The position numbers were made by a program, and so were the translations under genes. Under the pieces are notes generated by a model. That model was not told where the DNA came from, did no database searches, and saw only the letters and a list, made by a program, of their open reading frames with translations. Below, in pieces: positions 18,838-31,916 of a DNA stretch of 64,000 bases. Source of the DNA: Piscinibacter aquaticus (lineage in GTDB: Bacteria > Pseudomonadota > Gammaproteobacteria > Burkholderiales > Burkholderiaceae_C); contig VOPW01000001.1 in assembly GCA_007994965.1 (NCBI GenBank), forward strand, positions 3,658,001 through 3,722,000, given 5' to 3'. Position 1 is the stretch's first letter. The number at the start of each line of letters is the position of its first letter.

Positions 18838-19266
18838 CTACTTGCCGCGGTGCACGCAGTTCTTCTTCGTGCAGGCGGCGTACAGCGCCAGCGAGTGGTC
18901 CTGCAGCTCGAAGCCGCGCGCCACTGCCACCGCCTTCTGCCGCTTCTCGATCTCGGCATCGAAGAATTCCTCGACGCGGCCGCAGTCCATGCACACGAGG
19001 TGGTCGTGGTGCTTGCCCTCGTTGAGCTCGAACACCGCCTTGCCGGCCTCGAAGTGGTTGCGCGAGAGGATGCCGGCCTGCTCGAACTGCATCAGCACGC
19101 GGTACACCGTGGCGAGCCCGACGTCGGCACCTTCGGCGAGCAGGTGCTTGTAGACGTCTTCGGCGCTCATGTGGCGCTGCAGGCCCTTCTGGAAGACTTC
19201 CAGCACCTTGATGCGCGGCAGGGTGGCCTTCAGGCCGCTGTTCTTCAGCTCGTCGGCATGGGTCAT
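18838..19266 (-). CDS. fur: Ferric uptake regulator
   Basis: 142 aa, intact. The winged helix has [18 protein letters not shown]. The metal sites are the [11 protein letters not shown] segment (residues ~86-96) with the regulatory His cluster and structural C-x2-C, and C-x4-C near the C-terminus (CTKKNC). It represses iron-uptake genes with Fe2+ as corepressor. Divergent from bamE with 99 bases between, an arrangement conserved in Burkholderiales. No clear Fur box was recognised in the gap. Confidence 0.95.
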   Translation of the reverse strand: MTHADELKNSGLKATLPRIKVLEVFQKGLQRHMSAEDVYKHLLAEGADVGLATVYRVLMQFEQAGILSRNHFEAGKAVFELNEGKHHDHLVCMDCGRVEEFFDAEIEKRQKAVAVARGFELQDHSLALYAACTKKNCVHRGK

Positions 19267-19306
19267 GGCAGCACGCGGTGGGGTCGGCCCGGACGATGCC
19301 GAACGC

Positions 19307-19312
19307 TAGAAT
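19307..19312 (+). promoter_or_regulatory. Possible -10 element of bamE
   Basis: TAGAAT lies 53 bases before the bamE ATG in the fur-bamE gap. No good -35 hexamer at the right distance, so this is a weak call. Confidence 0.3.
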
Positions 19313-19365
19313 CCAGCGATCATATCGAGGTTGCCGTGCCCCCGGCGCGCGGCCCTGAAGTCACC

Positions 19366-19899
19366 ATGCCCATCGCCCTCCGCCGCGCCGCGTGCCTGCT
19401 GGCCACCGCGCTCGCCACCTCGGGCTGCGCCTCGCTGCAGTCCTCCGACAACTTCCTCGGCATGATCACGCCGTACCGCGTCGAGGTGGTTCAGGGCAAT
19501 GTCGTCACCAAGGAGCAGGTCGCGCTGGTCAAGCCCGGCATGACGCGCGCGCAGGTGCGCGACATCCTCGGCTCGCCGCTGCTGACCGACGCCTTCCACG
19601 CCGACCGCTGGGATTACGTCTTCACGATCCGCCGCCAGGGCGCCGAGCCGCAGCTGCGCCGCATCGTCGCAAAGTTCGAGGGTGATGCGCTGAAGACGCT
19701 GGACACCAGCGGCGAGCTGCCGGAGGAGCGCGAGTTCGTCGCCTCGATCGACACCTTCAAGACCTCGCGCAAGGCGCCGAACCTCGCGCTCACCGACGAA
19801 CAGATCAAGGCGCTGCCGGTGCCCGAGAAGCCCGCCGCGCCGGCCTCGGAGCCGGTCGGCGCAACGCGCAGCTATCCGCCGCTGGAGGCCACGCGATGA
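19366..19899 (+). CDS. bamE: Outer-membrane assembly lipoprotein BamE
   Basis: 177 aa, intact. Lipoprotein signal with SGCA lipobox (Cys21). The body has the SmpA/OmlA pattern: [39 protein letters not shown] and DYVFTIRR. It is part of the BAM complex that inserts beta-barrels into the outer membrane. The C-terminal Pro/Ala-rich extension (residues ~140-177) is longer than in E. coli BamE. It overlaps dapB by four bases (ATGA). Confidence 0.9.
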   Translation: MPIALRRAACLLATALATSGCASLQSSDNFLGMITPYRVEVVQGNVVTKEQVALVKPGMTRAQVRDILGSPLLTDAFHADRWDYVFTIRRQGAEPQLRRIVAKFEGDALKTLDTSGELPEEREFVASIDTFKTSRKAPNLALTDEQIKALPVPEKPAAPASEPVGATRSYPPLEATR

Positions 19900-20702
19900 G
19901 CGCGCTGCGCATCGCGGTGGCCGGCGCGTCCGGCCGCATGGGCCGCATGCTCATCGAAGCCGTGCGCGGCGCCGACGACATGGTGCTCGCCGGCGCGCTC
20001 GACATCGCCGCGAGCCCGGCGATCGGGCAGGACGCCGCGGCCTTTCTCGGCGCCACGAGCGGCGTGAAGATCACCGCCGATCTGCGCGAAGGACTGGCCC
20101 ATGCCCAGGTGCTGATCGACTTCACCCGCCCCGAGGGCACGATGGCCCACCTCGCCGCCTGCCGCGAACTGGGCGTGAAGGCGGTGATCGGCACCACCGG
20201 TCTGTCCGACGAGCAGAAGGCACAGATCGCGACGTTCGCCGCCTCGAATGCCATCGTGCTCGCGCCGAACATGAGCGTCGGCGTGAACGTCGTGCTCAAG
20301 GTGCTGGAAGTCGCGGCCAAGGCGCTGAAGGAAGGCTACGACATCGAGATCATCGAGGCCCACCACCGCCACAAGGTCGATGCGCCCAGCGGCACCGCGC
20401 TGAAGATGGGCGAGGTGGTGGCCGCGGCGGTCGGCCGCGACCTGAAGGACTGCGCCGTCTACGCCCGCGAAGGCATCACCGGCGAGCGCGATCCGTCGTC
20501 GATCGGCTTTGCCACCGTGCGCGGCGGCGACATCGTCGGCGACCACACCGTGCTGTTCGCCGGCACGGGCGAGCGGGTCGAGATCCGGCACCAGGCCACC
20601 AGCCGCGCCAACTTCGCGCAGGGGAGCCTGCGTGCCGCGCGCTTCCTGGCCGGCCGTGCCACCGGCCTGTACGGCATGGATGCCGTGCTCGGCTTGAACT
20701 GA
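19896..20702 (+). CDS. dapB: 4-hydroxy-tetrahydrodipicolinate reductase
   Basis: 268 aa, intact, the usual length. NAD(P)-binding motif [10 protein letters not shown] at residues 8-17. The substrate and catalytic block [16 protein letters not shown] near residues 154-169 carries the His-His pair and catalytic Lys. It reduces dihydrodipicolinate in lysine and diaminopimelate synthesis, supplying peptidoglycan precursors. Coupled to bamE by ATGA; exbB follows after 2 bases. Confidence 0.97.
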   Translation: MSALRIAVAGASGRMGRMLIEAVRGADDMVLAGALDIAASPAIGQDAAAFLGATSGVKITADLREGLAHAQVLIDFTRPEGTMAHLAACRELGVKAVIGTTGLSDEQKAQIATFAASNAIVLAPNMSVGVNVVLKVLEVAAKALKEGYDIEIIEAHHRHKVDAPSGTALKMGEVVAAAVGRDLKDCAVYAREGITGERDPSSIGFATVRGGDIVGDHTVLFAGTGERVEIRHQATSRANFAQGSLRAARFLAGRATGLYGMDAVLGLN

Positions 20703-20704
20703 GC

Positions 20705-21357
<653 letters not shown>

Positions 21358-21358
21358 G

Positions 21359-21777
<419 letters not shown>

Positions 21778-21822
21778 GCGGGCGCGCGCGCCTGGGGAGG
21801 GCGCGCACGAGGGGGTGCTTCC

Positions 21823-21828
21823 TATAAT
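21823..21828 (+). promoter_or_regulatory. -10 element upstream of leuS
   Basis: A perfect TATAAT sits 35 bases before the leuS ATG in an otherwise GC-rich gap after exbD. There is no convincing -35 seventeen bases upstream, so the strength is uncertain. Confidence 0.5.
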
Positions 21829-21863
21829 CGGTCGCCTTTGCAGACGCGCCGAAGCGCCCGCCC

Positions 21864-24488
<2,625 letters not shown>

Positions 24489-24492
<4 letters not shown>

Positions 24493-24980
24493 ATCGGCGG
24501 CTCGCGCTCGGCGCGCTGGGCACCGCCGCCCTCGCCGGCTGCGGCTTCGAGTTGCGCCGCGCGCCCGAGCTGCGCTTTCGCACCATCGCGCTGACGGGCT
24601 TCGGGCCGAAGTCGCCGCTGGCCGCCGAGCTGCGCGCGCAACTCGGCACCAGCCCGACGACGCTGGTGGTCGAATCGCCGCTGCAGGCGCAGGTGGTGCT
24701 CGAATCGCTGGCCGATGGGCGCGAGAAGAGCGTGGTCGCCAGCACCGCCTTCGGCGAGGTGCGCGAGCTGCAGCTGCGCTCGCGCTTCACCTTCCGCCTG
24801 CGCACGCCGCAGGGCCGCGAGCTGATCCCGGCCACCGAGATCATGCTGTCGCGTGACATGAGCTACCGCGAGAGCGCCGCCCTGGCCAAGGAGCTGGAGG
24901 AGGAATCGCTCTACCGCGCGATGCAGAACGACATCGCCGCGCAGGTGATGCGCCGCCTGGCCTCGGTGCCGGCACTCTGA
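24489..24980 (+). CDS. lptE: LPS-assembly lipoprotein LptE
   Basis: 163 aa, intact. Lipoprotein signal with ALAGC lipobox (Cys18) and GFELRR directly after, the LptE/RlpB hallmark. C-terminal [28 protein letters not shown] is the conserved helix. It plugs the LptD barrel at the outer membrane; lptD itself is at 37.7-40.1 kb in this window. The leuS-lptE-holA order is conserved in proteobacteria. Confidence 0.93.
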
Positions 24981-24990
24981 GACGACGACG

Positions 24991-26094
24991 ATGCAGGTCC
25001 GCGCCGATCAGCTCGCCCAGCACCTCGCCCGCGGCATGCGCTCGCTCTACACCGTGTGGGGCGACGAGCCGCTGCTCGCGCAGGAGGCCGGCGATGCGAT
25101 CCGCGCCGCGGCGCGCGCGGCCGGTTGCACCGAGCGGCAGGTGCACACCGTCAGCGGCGCGCACTTCGACTGGAGCAGCCTGCTCGGCGCCTCGCAGGCG
25201 ATGAGCCTGTTTGCGGAGCGCCAGCTGATCGAGATCCGCATTCCCGGCGGCAAGCCGGGCAAGGACGGCTCGGAAGCGCTGCAGCGCTACTGCGAGCAGC
25301 TCAGCGACGACATCGTCACGCTGGTGCAGCTGCCGCGGCTCGACAAGTCGCAGCAGAGCAGCGGCTGGTTCACGGCACTCGATGCGGCCGGCGTCATGGT
25401 GCGTGTCGATCCGGTGGAGCGCAAGGCGCTGCCGCAGTGGATCGCCCAGAGGCTGAACCAGCAGGGCCAGCGCGTGCAAGGTGGCGAGGATGGCCAGCGC
25501 ACGCTCGCCTTCTTCGCCGATCGGGTCGAGGGCAATCTGCTCGCCGCCCATCAGGAGATCCAGAAGCTCGGCCTGCTGTATCCGGCCGGCGAACTCAGCT
25601 TCGAGCAGATCGAGGCGGCGGTGCTCAACGTGGCCCGCTACGACGTCTTCAAGCTCGGCGAGGCGGTGCTCGCCGGCCGCGTGGCGCGGGCGCTGCGCAT
25701 GCTCGAAGGACTGCAGGCCGAAGGCGAGGCCGCGGTGCTGGTGCACTGGACGCTGGCCGAAGACATCCGCGCCCTCAAGCGCGTGCGCGATGCGGTGCAA
25801 GGCGGCAAGCCACTGCCGATGGCGCTGCGCGAGAACCGCGTCTGGGGCGTGAAGGAGCGGCTGTTCGAGCGCGCCGTGCCGCTGCTCACCGACAACGGCG
25901 TGGCCGCGCTGCTGGAGGCCGCGCAGGTCTGCGATGGGCTGGTCAAGGGCCTGCGCCATCCCGACTGGCCGCTCGACGCCTGGGAGTCGCTGCGCCGCCC
26001 GGTGCTGATGCTGATCGAGCAGCTGTCGAGCAATGCGCCAGCCGGCGCGAAGGCGCGCGGCGCCTCGGTCACACGCCTCGCACTGCGCGCCTGA
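24991..26094 (+). CDS. holA: DNA polymerase III delta subunit
   Basis: 367 aa, intact. The N-terminal clamp-loader domain has LYTVWGDEPLLAQEAGDAIR. The middle has DRVEGNLLAAHQEIQKLGLLYP, the signature around the AAA+ lid, and the helical collar domain follows. It opens the beta clamp as part of the clamp loader. Ten bases after lptE, same operon. Confidence 0.93.
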   Translation: MQVRADQLAQHLARGMRSLYTVWGDEPLLAQEAGDAIRAAARAAGCTERQVHTVSGAHFDWSSLLGASQAMSLFAERQLIEIRIPGGKPGKDGSEALQRYCEQLSDDIVTLVQLPRLDKSQQSSGWFTALDAAGVMVRVDPVERKALPQWIAQRLNQQGQRVQGGEDGQRTLAFFADRVEGNLLAAHQEIQKLGLLYPAGELSFEQIEAAVLNVARYDVFKLGEAVLAGRVARALRMLEGLQAEGEAAVLVHWTLAEDIRALKRVRDAVQGGKPLPMALRENRVWGVKERLFERAVPLLTDNGVAALLEAAQVCDGLVKGLRHPDWPLDAWESLRRPVLMLIEQLSSNAPAGAKARGASVTRLALRA

Positions 26095-26103
26095 CGACGC
26101 CGC

Positions 26104-26996
26104 TCAGTAGCCGCGCCCGCGATCGACGCGGTGCTCGACCGCTTCGCCGGCGCGAAAGCGCCGGATGTTGATGCCACCACCGCCGCCGCACTGCGTGGAT
26201 CGGTCGCCGCGGCCACATGCGGCAGCACGGTGACCTTCGGGTGCGTCCAGTAGCGATGCACCGCCGGCAAGGGCTCTTCGTGGAAGACATCGAGCACCGC
26301 ATGGCGCAGGTGGCCGCCATCGAGCGCGGCGAGCAAGTCGGCATCGACGACATGGCCGCCGCGGGCGAGGTTGACGAGGCTGGCGCCGGCGCGCATCGCC
26401 GCCAGCGTCGAGGCATTGAAGATCCCGCGCGTGGCCGGCGTCAGCGGCAGCAGGTTGATCACCACGGCCGCGCCAGCGAGCCGCGGCAGCAGCGCGCCAT
26501 CGCGCGAGCCCCAGCTGGCCACCGGATAACCGTTGGCCGCCAGCCGCCGCGCCACCGCCGAGCCCATCTGGCCGCGACCCAGCACCAGCACCGGAAACTC
26601 GTCGGCACGGCGTTGCGGATGCGGCAACCATTGCGCTCTCGCCTGCTGGCGCTGGTAGTCGAAGAAGTCGCGCTGCAGCGCCAGCACCGCCCACAGCGCG
26701 GTCTCGGCCATCGCTTCATTCATGGCCGGGTCGACCATGCGGGCGATCGGCACGTCACCGGGAATGGTCTCGTCAGCGAGCAGCTTCTCGACGCCGGCCC
26801 ACAGCGACTGGATCAGCTGCAGCTTCGGCAGGCCCTGCAAGGCGCCTGAGGGCGGATTGGCGACGATCGCGACGTCGGCGTCTGCAGCGGTCTCGCGATC
26901 GATCACGATCTCCTCGCCCGGCAGCTCGGCGCGCAGCAGCGCGAGCCACTCGTCGCGCTCGCCGGCATCGAAGCGGCCGGTGAGGAAGAGGCTCAT
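26104..26996 (-). CDS. ghrA: Glyoxylate/hydroxypyruvate reductase A-like dehydrogenase (one frameshift)
   Basis: About 297 aa of the D-2-hydroxyacid dehydrogenase family. NAD(P) motif VLGRGQMGSAVARRLAANGYPV; catalytic Arg in NLARGGHVVD, Glu in DVFHEEPLP and His in VLPHVAA. It would reduce glyoxylate or hydroxypyruvate. The frame breaks near 26170; the true end is NIRRFRAGEAVEHRVDRGRGY at 26104. The start ATG at 26996 overlaps the pncC stop (ATGA). Convergent with holA. Confidence 0.85.
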
Positions 26997-27480
26997 GCCG
27001 CCTTCACCGCAGCCAAGAGCTGCTGCAGCGCGCGCTGCACCGTCTGCTCACGCACCGCGCTGCGGTCGCCATCGAGCTGCAGGCGTTCGGCCATCCGCAC
27101 CTCGCCGGCATGCGCGATCGCCAGCCACACCGTGCCGACCGGCTTGCCCGGCACCGCACCGCCCGGCCCCGCGATGCCGGTCACGGCCACGGCCCACTGC
27201 GCGTAGGACACCTTCAGCGCGCCCTCGGCCATCGCGCGCGCCACCGGCTCGCTGACCGCGCCGTGGCGCTGCAGCGTGGTGGCCGGCACGCCGAGGCATT
27301 CGTTCTTCGCTTCGTTGGAGTAGGTGACGAAGCCGCGCTCGAACCAGTCGCTCGACCCGGCCACCGACGTGCACGCGGCGGCGATCAGCCCGCCGGTGCA
27401 GGATTCGGCGGCCACCAGCTCTCGCCGCGGGCGCGCAGCGCCTCGCCCAGCGCCAGCACCTCGGCCTCGAACTGCTTCAC
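26993..27480 (-). CDS. pncC: CinA-C family nicotinamide-nucleotide amidase (one frameshift)
   Basis: About 162 aa. The hallmark AAESCTGGLIAAACTSVAGSS contains the catalytic Ser; GFVTYSNEAKNECLGV and VTGIAGPGG follow. It deamidates nicotinamide mononucleotide in NAD recycling. The start is GTG at 27480, overlapping the pgpA stop (GTGA); the N-terminal KQFEAEVLALGEALRARGE joins the rest after a break near 27425. Confidence 0.88.
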
Positions 27481-28038
27481 CACCACCTCCACAGTGCGAT
27501 CACCAGCAGCGTGCACAGCGCCGCCACCAGGTCGTCGAACAGGATGCCGAAGCCCTGCGCCCAGCCGATCGGCTGGCTGCGCCGGATCTTGAACAGCTTG
27601 TCGGCCCAGGCCACCGGGCCGGGCTTGGCCGCATCGAAGAAGCGGAACAGCACGAAGGCCACCGCGGCCCATCAACCCGGTCGGCATCACCAGCCACAGC
27701 ACCAGCCAGAAGGCAATCACCTCGTCCCACACGATCGAACCAGGGTCCGCCGTGCCCATGTGGCGCGCGGTGGCCGTGCAGGCCCACCAGCCGGCGAGGA
27801 AGCCGAGCAGCATCACGACGGCCCATTCGGTATCGCTCAGGCCGGGGCGCAGCAGCAGGTAGGCCGCCCAGGCCCACAGCGTGCCGATCGTGCCCGGCGC
27901 CCAGGGCGCGAGGCCGGCGCCAAAGCCGAGTGCGACCCACCGCGCCGGGTGGGCGAGCATGAAGCGCCAGCTGGCGCGGCGCACCGGCACCGACAGCGGC
28001 GGGTTCAGCGGCGGGTTCGTCTGCGGGCTGTCGCTCAT
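27477..28038 (-). CDS. pgpA: Phosphatidylglycerophosphatase A (one frameshift)
   Basis: About 187 aa, a membrane phosphatase. Signature PWAPGTIGTLWAW near residues 45-57, IVWDEVIAFW with the metal-binding Asp-Glu, and after the break near 27670 the block FRFFDAAKPGPV and GFGILFDDLVAAL. It makes phosphatidylglycerol from its phosphate. It sits between thiL and pncC, a conserved order. Confidence 0.92.
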
Positions 28039-28042
28039 CGGC

Positions 28043-28999
28043 TCAGCCCTTGAAGTGGTCGAAGGAGCCGAAGGTGTTCGCCAGCTCGCGCCCGTCGCGA
28101 TCGGCCGAGGCGCAGACCCTGCCCGGCTTCGATGCGGCCGATGCAGGTGACGGCGGTGCGCGCTTCGCGGGCCGCGGCCTGCACACGATCGGCCACCCGG
28201 CGCGGTGCGGTGAAGACCAGCTCGTAGTCGTCGCCGCCGGCCAGCGTGCAGGTGCGTTGCAGCGGCAGCGGCTGAGCGGCGAGCACTGCACTGCGCGGCA
28301 CCGCATCGGCCTCCACCACGGCCGCCACGCCCGAGCAGCGCAGGATGTGGCCGAGGTCGCCGAGCAACCCATCGGAGACATCGATCGCGCTGCTGGCAAT
28401 GCCGCGCAGCGCAAGACCGAGCGCGACGCGCGGCTGCGGACGCTCCATCGCCTCGCGCACGGCGTCGAAGTCGTGGCCCGCGAGTCGATGCGTGCCGCGG
28501 AACACTTCCAGCGCCAGCCGCGCATCGCCGACGCTTCCGCTGACGTACAGGTCGTCGCCAGCCTGAGCACCCGAACGCAGAAGCGCGCCCCGGCAGGCAC
28601 CTCGCCCACCGCGGTGATGCAGAGGTTCAGCGGGCCCTGGGTGGTGTCGCCGCCGACGAGTTCGATGCCGTGTTCGTCGGCCAGCGCGAACAGGCCGCGC
28701 GCGAAGCCCTCGAGAAAGACTTCATCGGCCCGCGGCAGGGCGAGTGCCAGCGTGAAGCCCAGCGGCTTTGCGCCGCAGGCGGCCAGTCGCTGAGGTTGAC
28801 CGCCAGCGCCTTGTGGCCGAGGCGATCCGGCGCGACGGTGGACAGGAAATGCCGCCCTTCCACCAGCATGTCGCTGGAGACCGCCAGCTGCATGCCCGGC
28901 TCGAGAGAGCAGCGCACAGTCGTCGCCGATGCCGAGCGCAGCGCGGCGCACGGGGCGGGTGAAATAGCGGGCGATGAGGTCGAATTCGCCGAGGGGCAT
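28043..28999 (-). CDS. thiL: Thiamine-monophosphate kinase (about four frameshifts)
   Basis: About 318 aa. N-terminal GEFDLIARYF and ALGIGDDCALL (phosphate/Mg2+-binding Asp pair); then SSDMLVEGRHF, GGDTTQGPLN, ISAIDVSDGLLGDLGHI-type DVSDGLLGDL and AGGDDYELVFT. It phosphorylates thiamine phosphate to the diphosphate. Breaks near 28905, 28795, 28560 and 28125; the repaired end is FGSFDHFKG with TGA at 28043. Confidence 0.9.
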   Translation of the reverse strand: MPLGEFDLIARYFTRPVRRAALGIGDDCALLSRAGHAAGGLQRHAGGRAAFPVHRRAGSPRPQGAGGQPQRLAACGAKPLGFTLALALPRADEVFLEGFARGLFALADEHGIELVGGDTTQGPLNLCITAVGEVPAGARFCVRVLRLATTCTSAEASAMRGWRWKCSAARIDSRATTSTPCARRWSVRSRASRSVLRCAALPAARSMSPMGCSATSATSCAARAWRPWWRPMRCRAVQCSPLSRCRCNAPARWPAATTTSWSSPHRAGWPIVCRPRPAKRAPPSPASAASKPGRVCASADRDGRELANTFGSFDHFKG

Positions 29000-29026
29000 G
29001 CGGCGATTGTCGCCGCCCTTGGCCCC

Positions 29027-29680
29027 TCACTCCTCGCGAAGGAGGTTGGCCAGTTCCACCGCGGAGCGCACGTCCATCTTCTCGAAGACGCGCGCTCGGT
29101 GCACTTCCACCGTGCGCACGCTGATGTCGAGCTCGTCGGCGATCAGCTTGTTCGGCCGGCCTTCGATCACCAGCCGCATCACGTCGCGTTCGCGCTCGGT
29201 CAATTCCGCCAGCCGCTTGCGCACCGACTCGCGCGTCAGGCGCGCACGGATGGCCGCCTCGCTGCGCGCCAGCGCCTGCTCGATGCGATCGACCAGTGCG
29301 TTGTCGGAGAACGGCTTCTCGACGAAGTCGAAGGCGCCGCGCTTGACGGCCGCCACCGCGGTGGGCACGTCGCCGTGGCCGGTGAGGAAGATCACCGGCA
29401 GCGCCTCGATCACCCCGCGCTCGATGAGCCTGTCGAACAGCGACAGGCCGCTCATGCCGGGCATGCGCACATCGAGCAGCAGGCAGCTCGGCGCCAGCGG
29501 CCACTCGGCCAGCGCGGCGGGCGACTTGGCCGCGAGCATCGCCTCGAAGGCCTCGGCGCTGGCGAAGCCCTCGGAAAGCAGCCGCCGCGAGCGCAGCAGC
29601 CAGCCCAGTGCATCGCGGACGACGTCTTCGTCGTCCACGAGGTAGACGATCGGCAGCCCGAGCGACGCTGGAGTATTCAT
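29027..29680 (-). CDS. FixJ/NarL-type response regulator
   Basis: 217 aa, intact. Receiver domain with YLVDDEDVVRDAL and phosphorylated Asp in CLLLDVRMPGMSG; Thr in FLTGHGDVPTAV and Lys in FVEKPF, the FixJ style. The C-terminal LuxR helix-turn-helix is LTERERDVMRLVIEGRPNKLIADEL. Its start (ATG 29680) overlaps the kinase stop, so the two form a two-component pair. Targets unknown; the divergent malic enzyme gene makes C4-dicarboxylate sensing a reasonable guess. Confidence 0.9.
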   Translation of the reverse strand: MNTPASLGLPIVYLVDDEDVVRDALGWLLRSRRLLSEGFASAEAFEAMLAAKSPAALAEWPLAPSCLLLDVRMPGMSGLSLFDRLIERGVIEALPVIFLTGHGDVPTAVAAVKRGAFDFVEKPFSDNALVDRIEQALARSEAAIRARLTRESVRKRLAELTERERDVMRLVIEGRPNKLIADELDISVRTVEVHRARVFEKMDVRSAVELANLLREE

Positions 29681-31768
29681 GCGGAGGTTTCGCTGGCCCG
29701 CCCGGTCGCCCGCGCCGGCCGTTCGACGTCGGCCGGCAGGGTAAACCGAAACTCGGTGCCGGCGCCAGCGCCGTGGCCGGGCAGATTCACGAAATCGAGC
29801 GCGCCGCCGTGCTGCTCGATCACCGTGCGGCACAAGCTGAGGCCGAGGCCCATGCCCTCGCTGCGGGTGGTGAAGAAGGGCGTGAACAGGCGCGCCGCCA
29901 CTTCCGGCGGGATACCCGGCCCGCGGTCGACGACGCTGAAGGTCACCCAGCGCGGATGCGTCTGCTGCGCCTTCAGCGTCAGCACACGTTGTGCGGGGTC
30001 CGCCACCGCCTCCATCGCCTGGATGCCGTTGCGCGTGAGGTTGAGCAGCACCTGTTCGACCATCGTGCGATCGCACATCACGCGCGGCAGCGGGTCGGGC
30101 AGTTCGAGCTCGATGCGCGCGCCGCTCTTGCGCGCCTGCAGCCGCACCAGCGGCATCACCGACTCGAACAGCACGTCGGCGCGCACCGGCTCGCGCGCCT
30201 GCTCGCGGCGGCGCACGAAGTCATGCACGCTCTTGATCACGCGGCCGGCACGCTCGGCCTGCTCGGCGATGCGCTGCGAGGCCCGGCGCAGCATCGCCAT
30301 CGTCTCGCCGTCAGCCTGCGCACCGGTCTCGAGCAGGTTGAGCGAACCGGCGGCGTAGCTGGCGATCGCCGCGAGCGGCTGGTTGAGCTCGTGACTGAGC
30401 AGCGAGGCCATCTCGCCGACGGTGGCCAGCCGTGCCGTCGCCTGCAGCCGTTCCTGCTGCTGGCGCGAAAGTTCCTCGATGCGGCGCTGCGCGCTGACGT
30501 CGAGCACGCTGCTCATCCAGCCGGTATGGCGGCCCTGGCCGTCGACCAGCGGTGCCTCGAAGATCAGCACCGGAAAGCGCTCGCCGTTGCGGCGCATGAA
30601 GATGGTCTCGAAACCGGCGCGCGCCTCCTGCGTGCTGCGCCCGGGTTGCATCGGCAGGCCGCCCAGGCGCACGCTCTGCCGACGCGCATAGTCGGCGGCC
30701 AGTTCCGGCGGCCAGTAGGGTGGCGTGGCTGGCGCGAGCAGCTCGGCCTCGCTGAAGCCGACCATCTCGCAGAAGGCCGGGTTGACGTGGGTGATGCGGC
30801 CGTCGAGATCGCGCGCACGCAGCCCGGTGACCAGCGAATCCTCCATCGCCTTGCGGAACGACAGCGCCTCGGCCAGCCGTGCCTCGGCGGCGGCACGGCG
30901 GCGCACGTCGCGCGCGAGCAGCGCCACCACCACCGCCAGCGCGAGCGACAGGCCGAGCACCAGCGCCACCGCCAGTTGGGAATCAGGCTCGGCGTGCCGC
31001 GCGTACTGTCCACCCGCAGCATCAGCGACAGGCCGGGCAGGTCGACGATGCGCTCGGCAACGAACACGCCGCCGCCGCGGCGCACGCCGGCGCGCGCCAG
31101 CCGCGTGCCGTCGCCCTCGACGAACGACAGCTCGTGCGTGCGCGCCATCTCGGCGCCGACCGACTCCTCCAGCAGGCGGCCCAGCGCGAGCGTCGCCGTC
31201 ACGGCGCCATCGGGCTGGCCGGCGCGCTGCAGCGGGATGCACAGGTCCATCAGCTCGAGGCCGAGGCCTTCGCCGGTCGGCACGAAATAGCTGCGCGAGA
31301 AGACCGGCGCCGCCAGCCGCTTCGCCGACGCACAGGCGAGCTGCGTCTCGAGCTCCATCGCATCGCGGCCGATGCGGCCGAAGACGGGGCTCTGGTAAGG
31401 CGAGTCGACGGCCTCGGTGAGCTGCATCGATTCGTCGCGCCGCTCGACCCGGACCAGCTCGCGCGCCGCGCATGCAGCAGCCCGGCGGCCTCGGCACGCC
31501 ACTGCTGGGCCCGGGGTCGTTCCATTGCAGCGCCTGCAGGCTCTGCAGCTGACGCGACAGGGGGCAGGCGCACATCGGCGGCAGCGGTGGTGGCCGCCGC
31601 ATCGACCTGCTCCTGCGCGCGCACCTTCTCGTAGTTGGCGGTCAGGTAGACGAGCAGCGACTGCGCCACGATCAGCAGCGCCACCAGTGCGCCCCACAGC
31701 GCCAGCCGGCGCGCAGGCGAACGCACCGGGGCATGGGGCAAGGGCTCGTTCATGGCCTCAGTATTCAT
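29677..31768 (-). CDS. Membrane PAS sensor histidine kinase, DctS/FixL-like (about three frameshifts)
   Basis: About 697 aa. Helix one is LALWGALVALLIVAQSLLVYL; a long periplasmic sensor with FVPTGEGLGLELMD follows; helix two is LALVLGLSLALAVVVALLA-like. A PAS domain (NPAFCEMVGFSEAEL) precedes the H-box LLSHELNQPLAAI, the sub-family with Asn-Gln found in DctS/DctB/FixL kinases. N-box LLNLTRNGIQAM and GMGLGLSLCR complete the ATPase. Breaks lie in the N-terminal third (near 31600 and 31480) and at 30975. Confidence 0.85.
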
Positions 31769-31916
31769 TCCGCCCGGTCAAAAGAGATACGCACTTTCGC
31801 GCATGGGTTCATGCCGAACATCGATCCACACTGCGCGGCCGGGGGTGTGACCCCCTCCTACAATGCCATCCCCCTCGCACCGCGGGGCTGCATCCGGATC
31901 ATCCGCGAGACCTGCC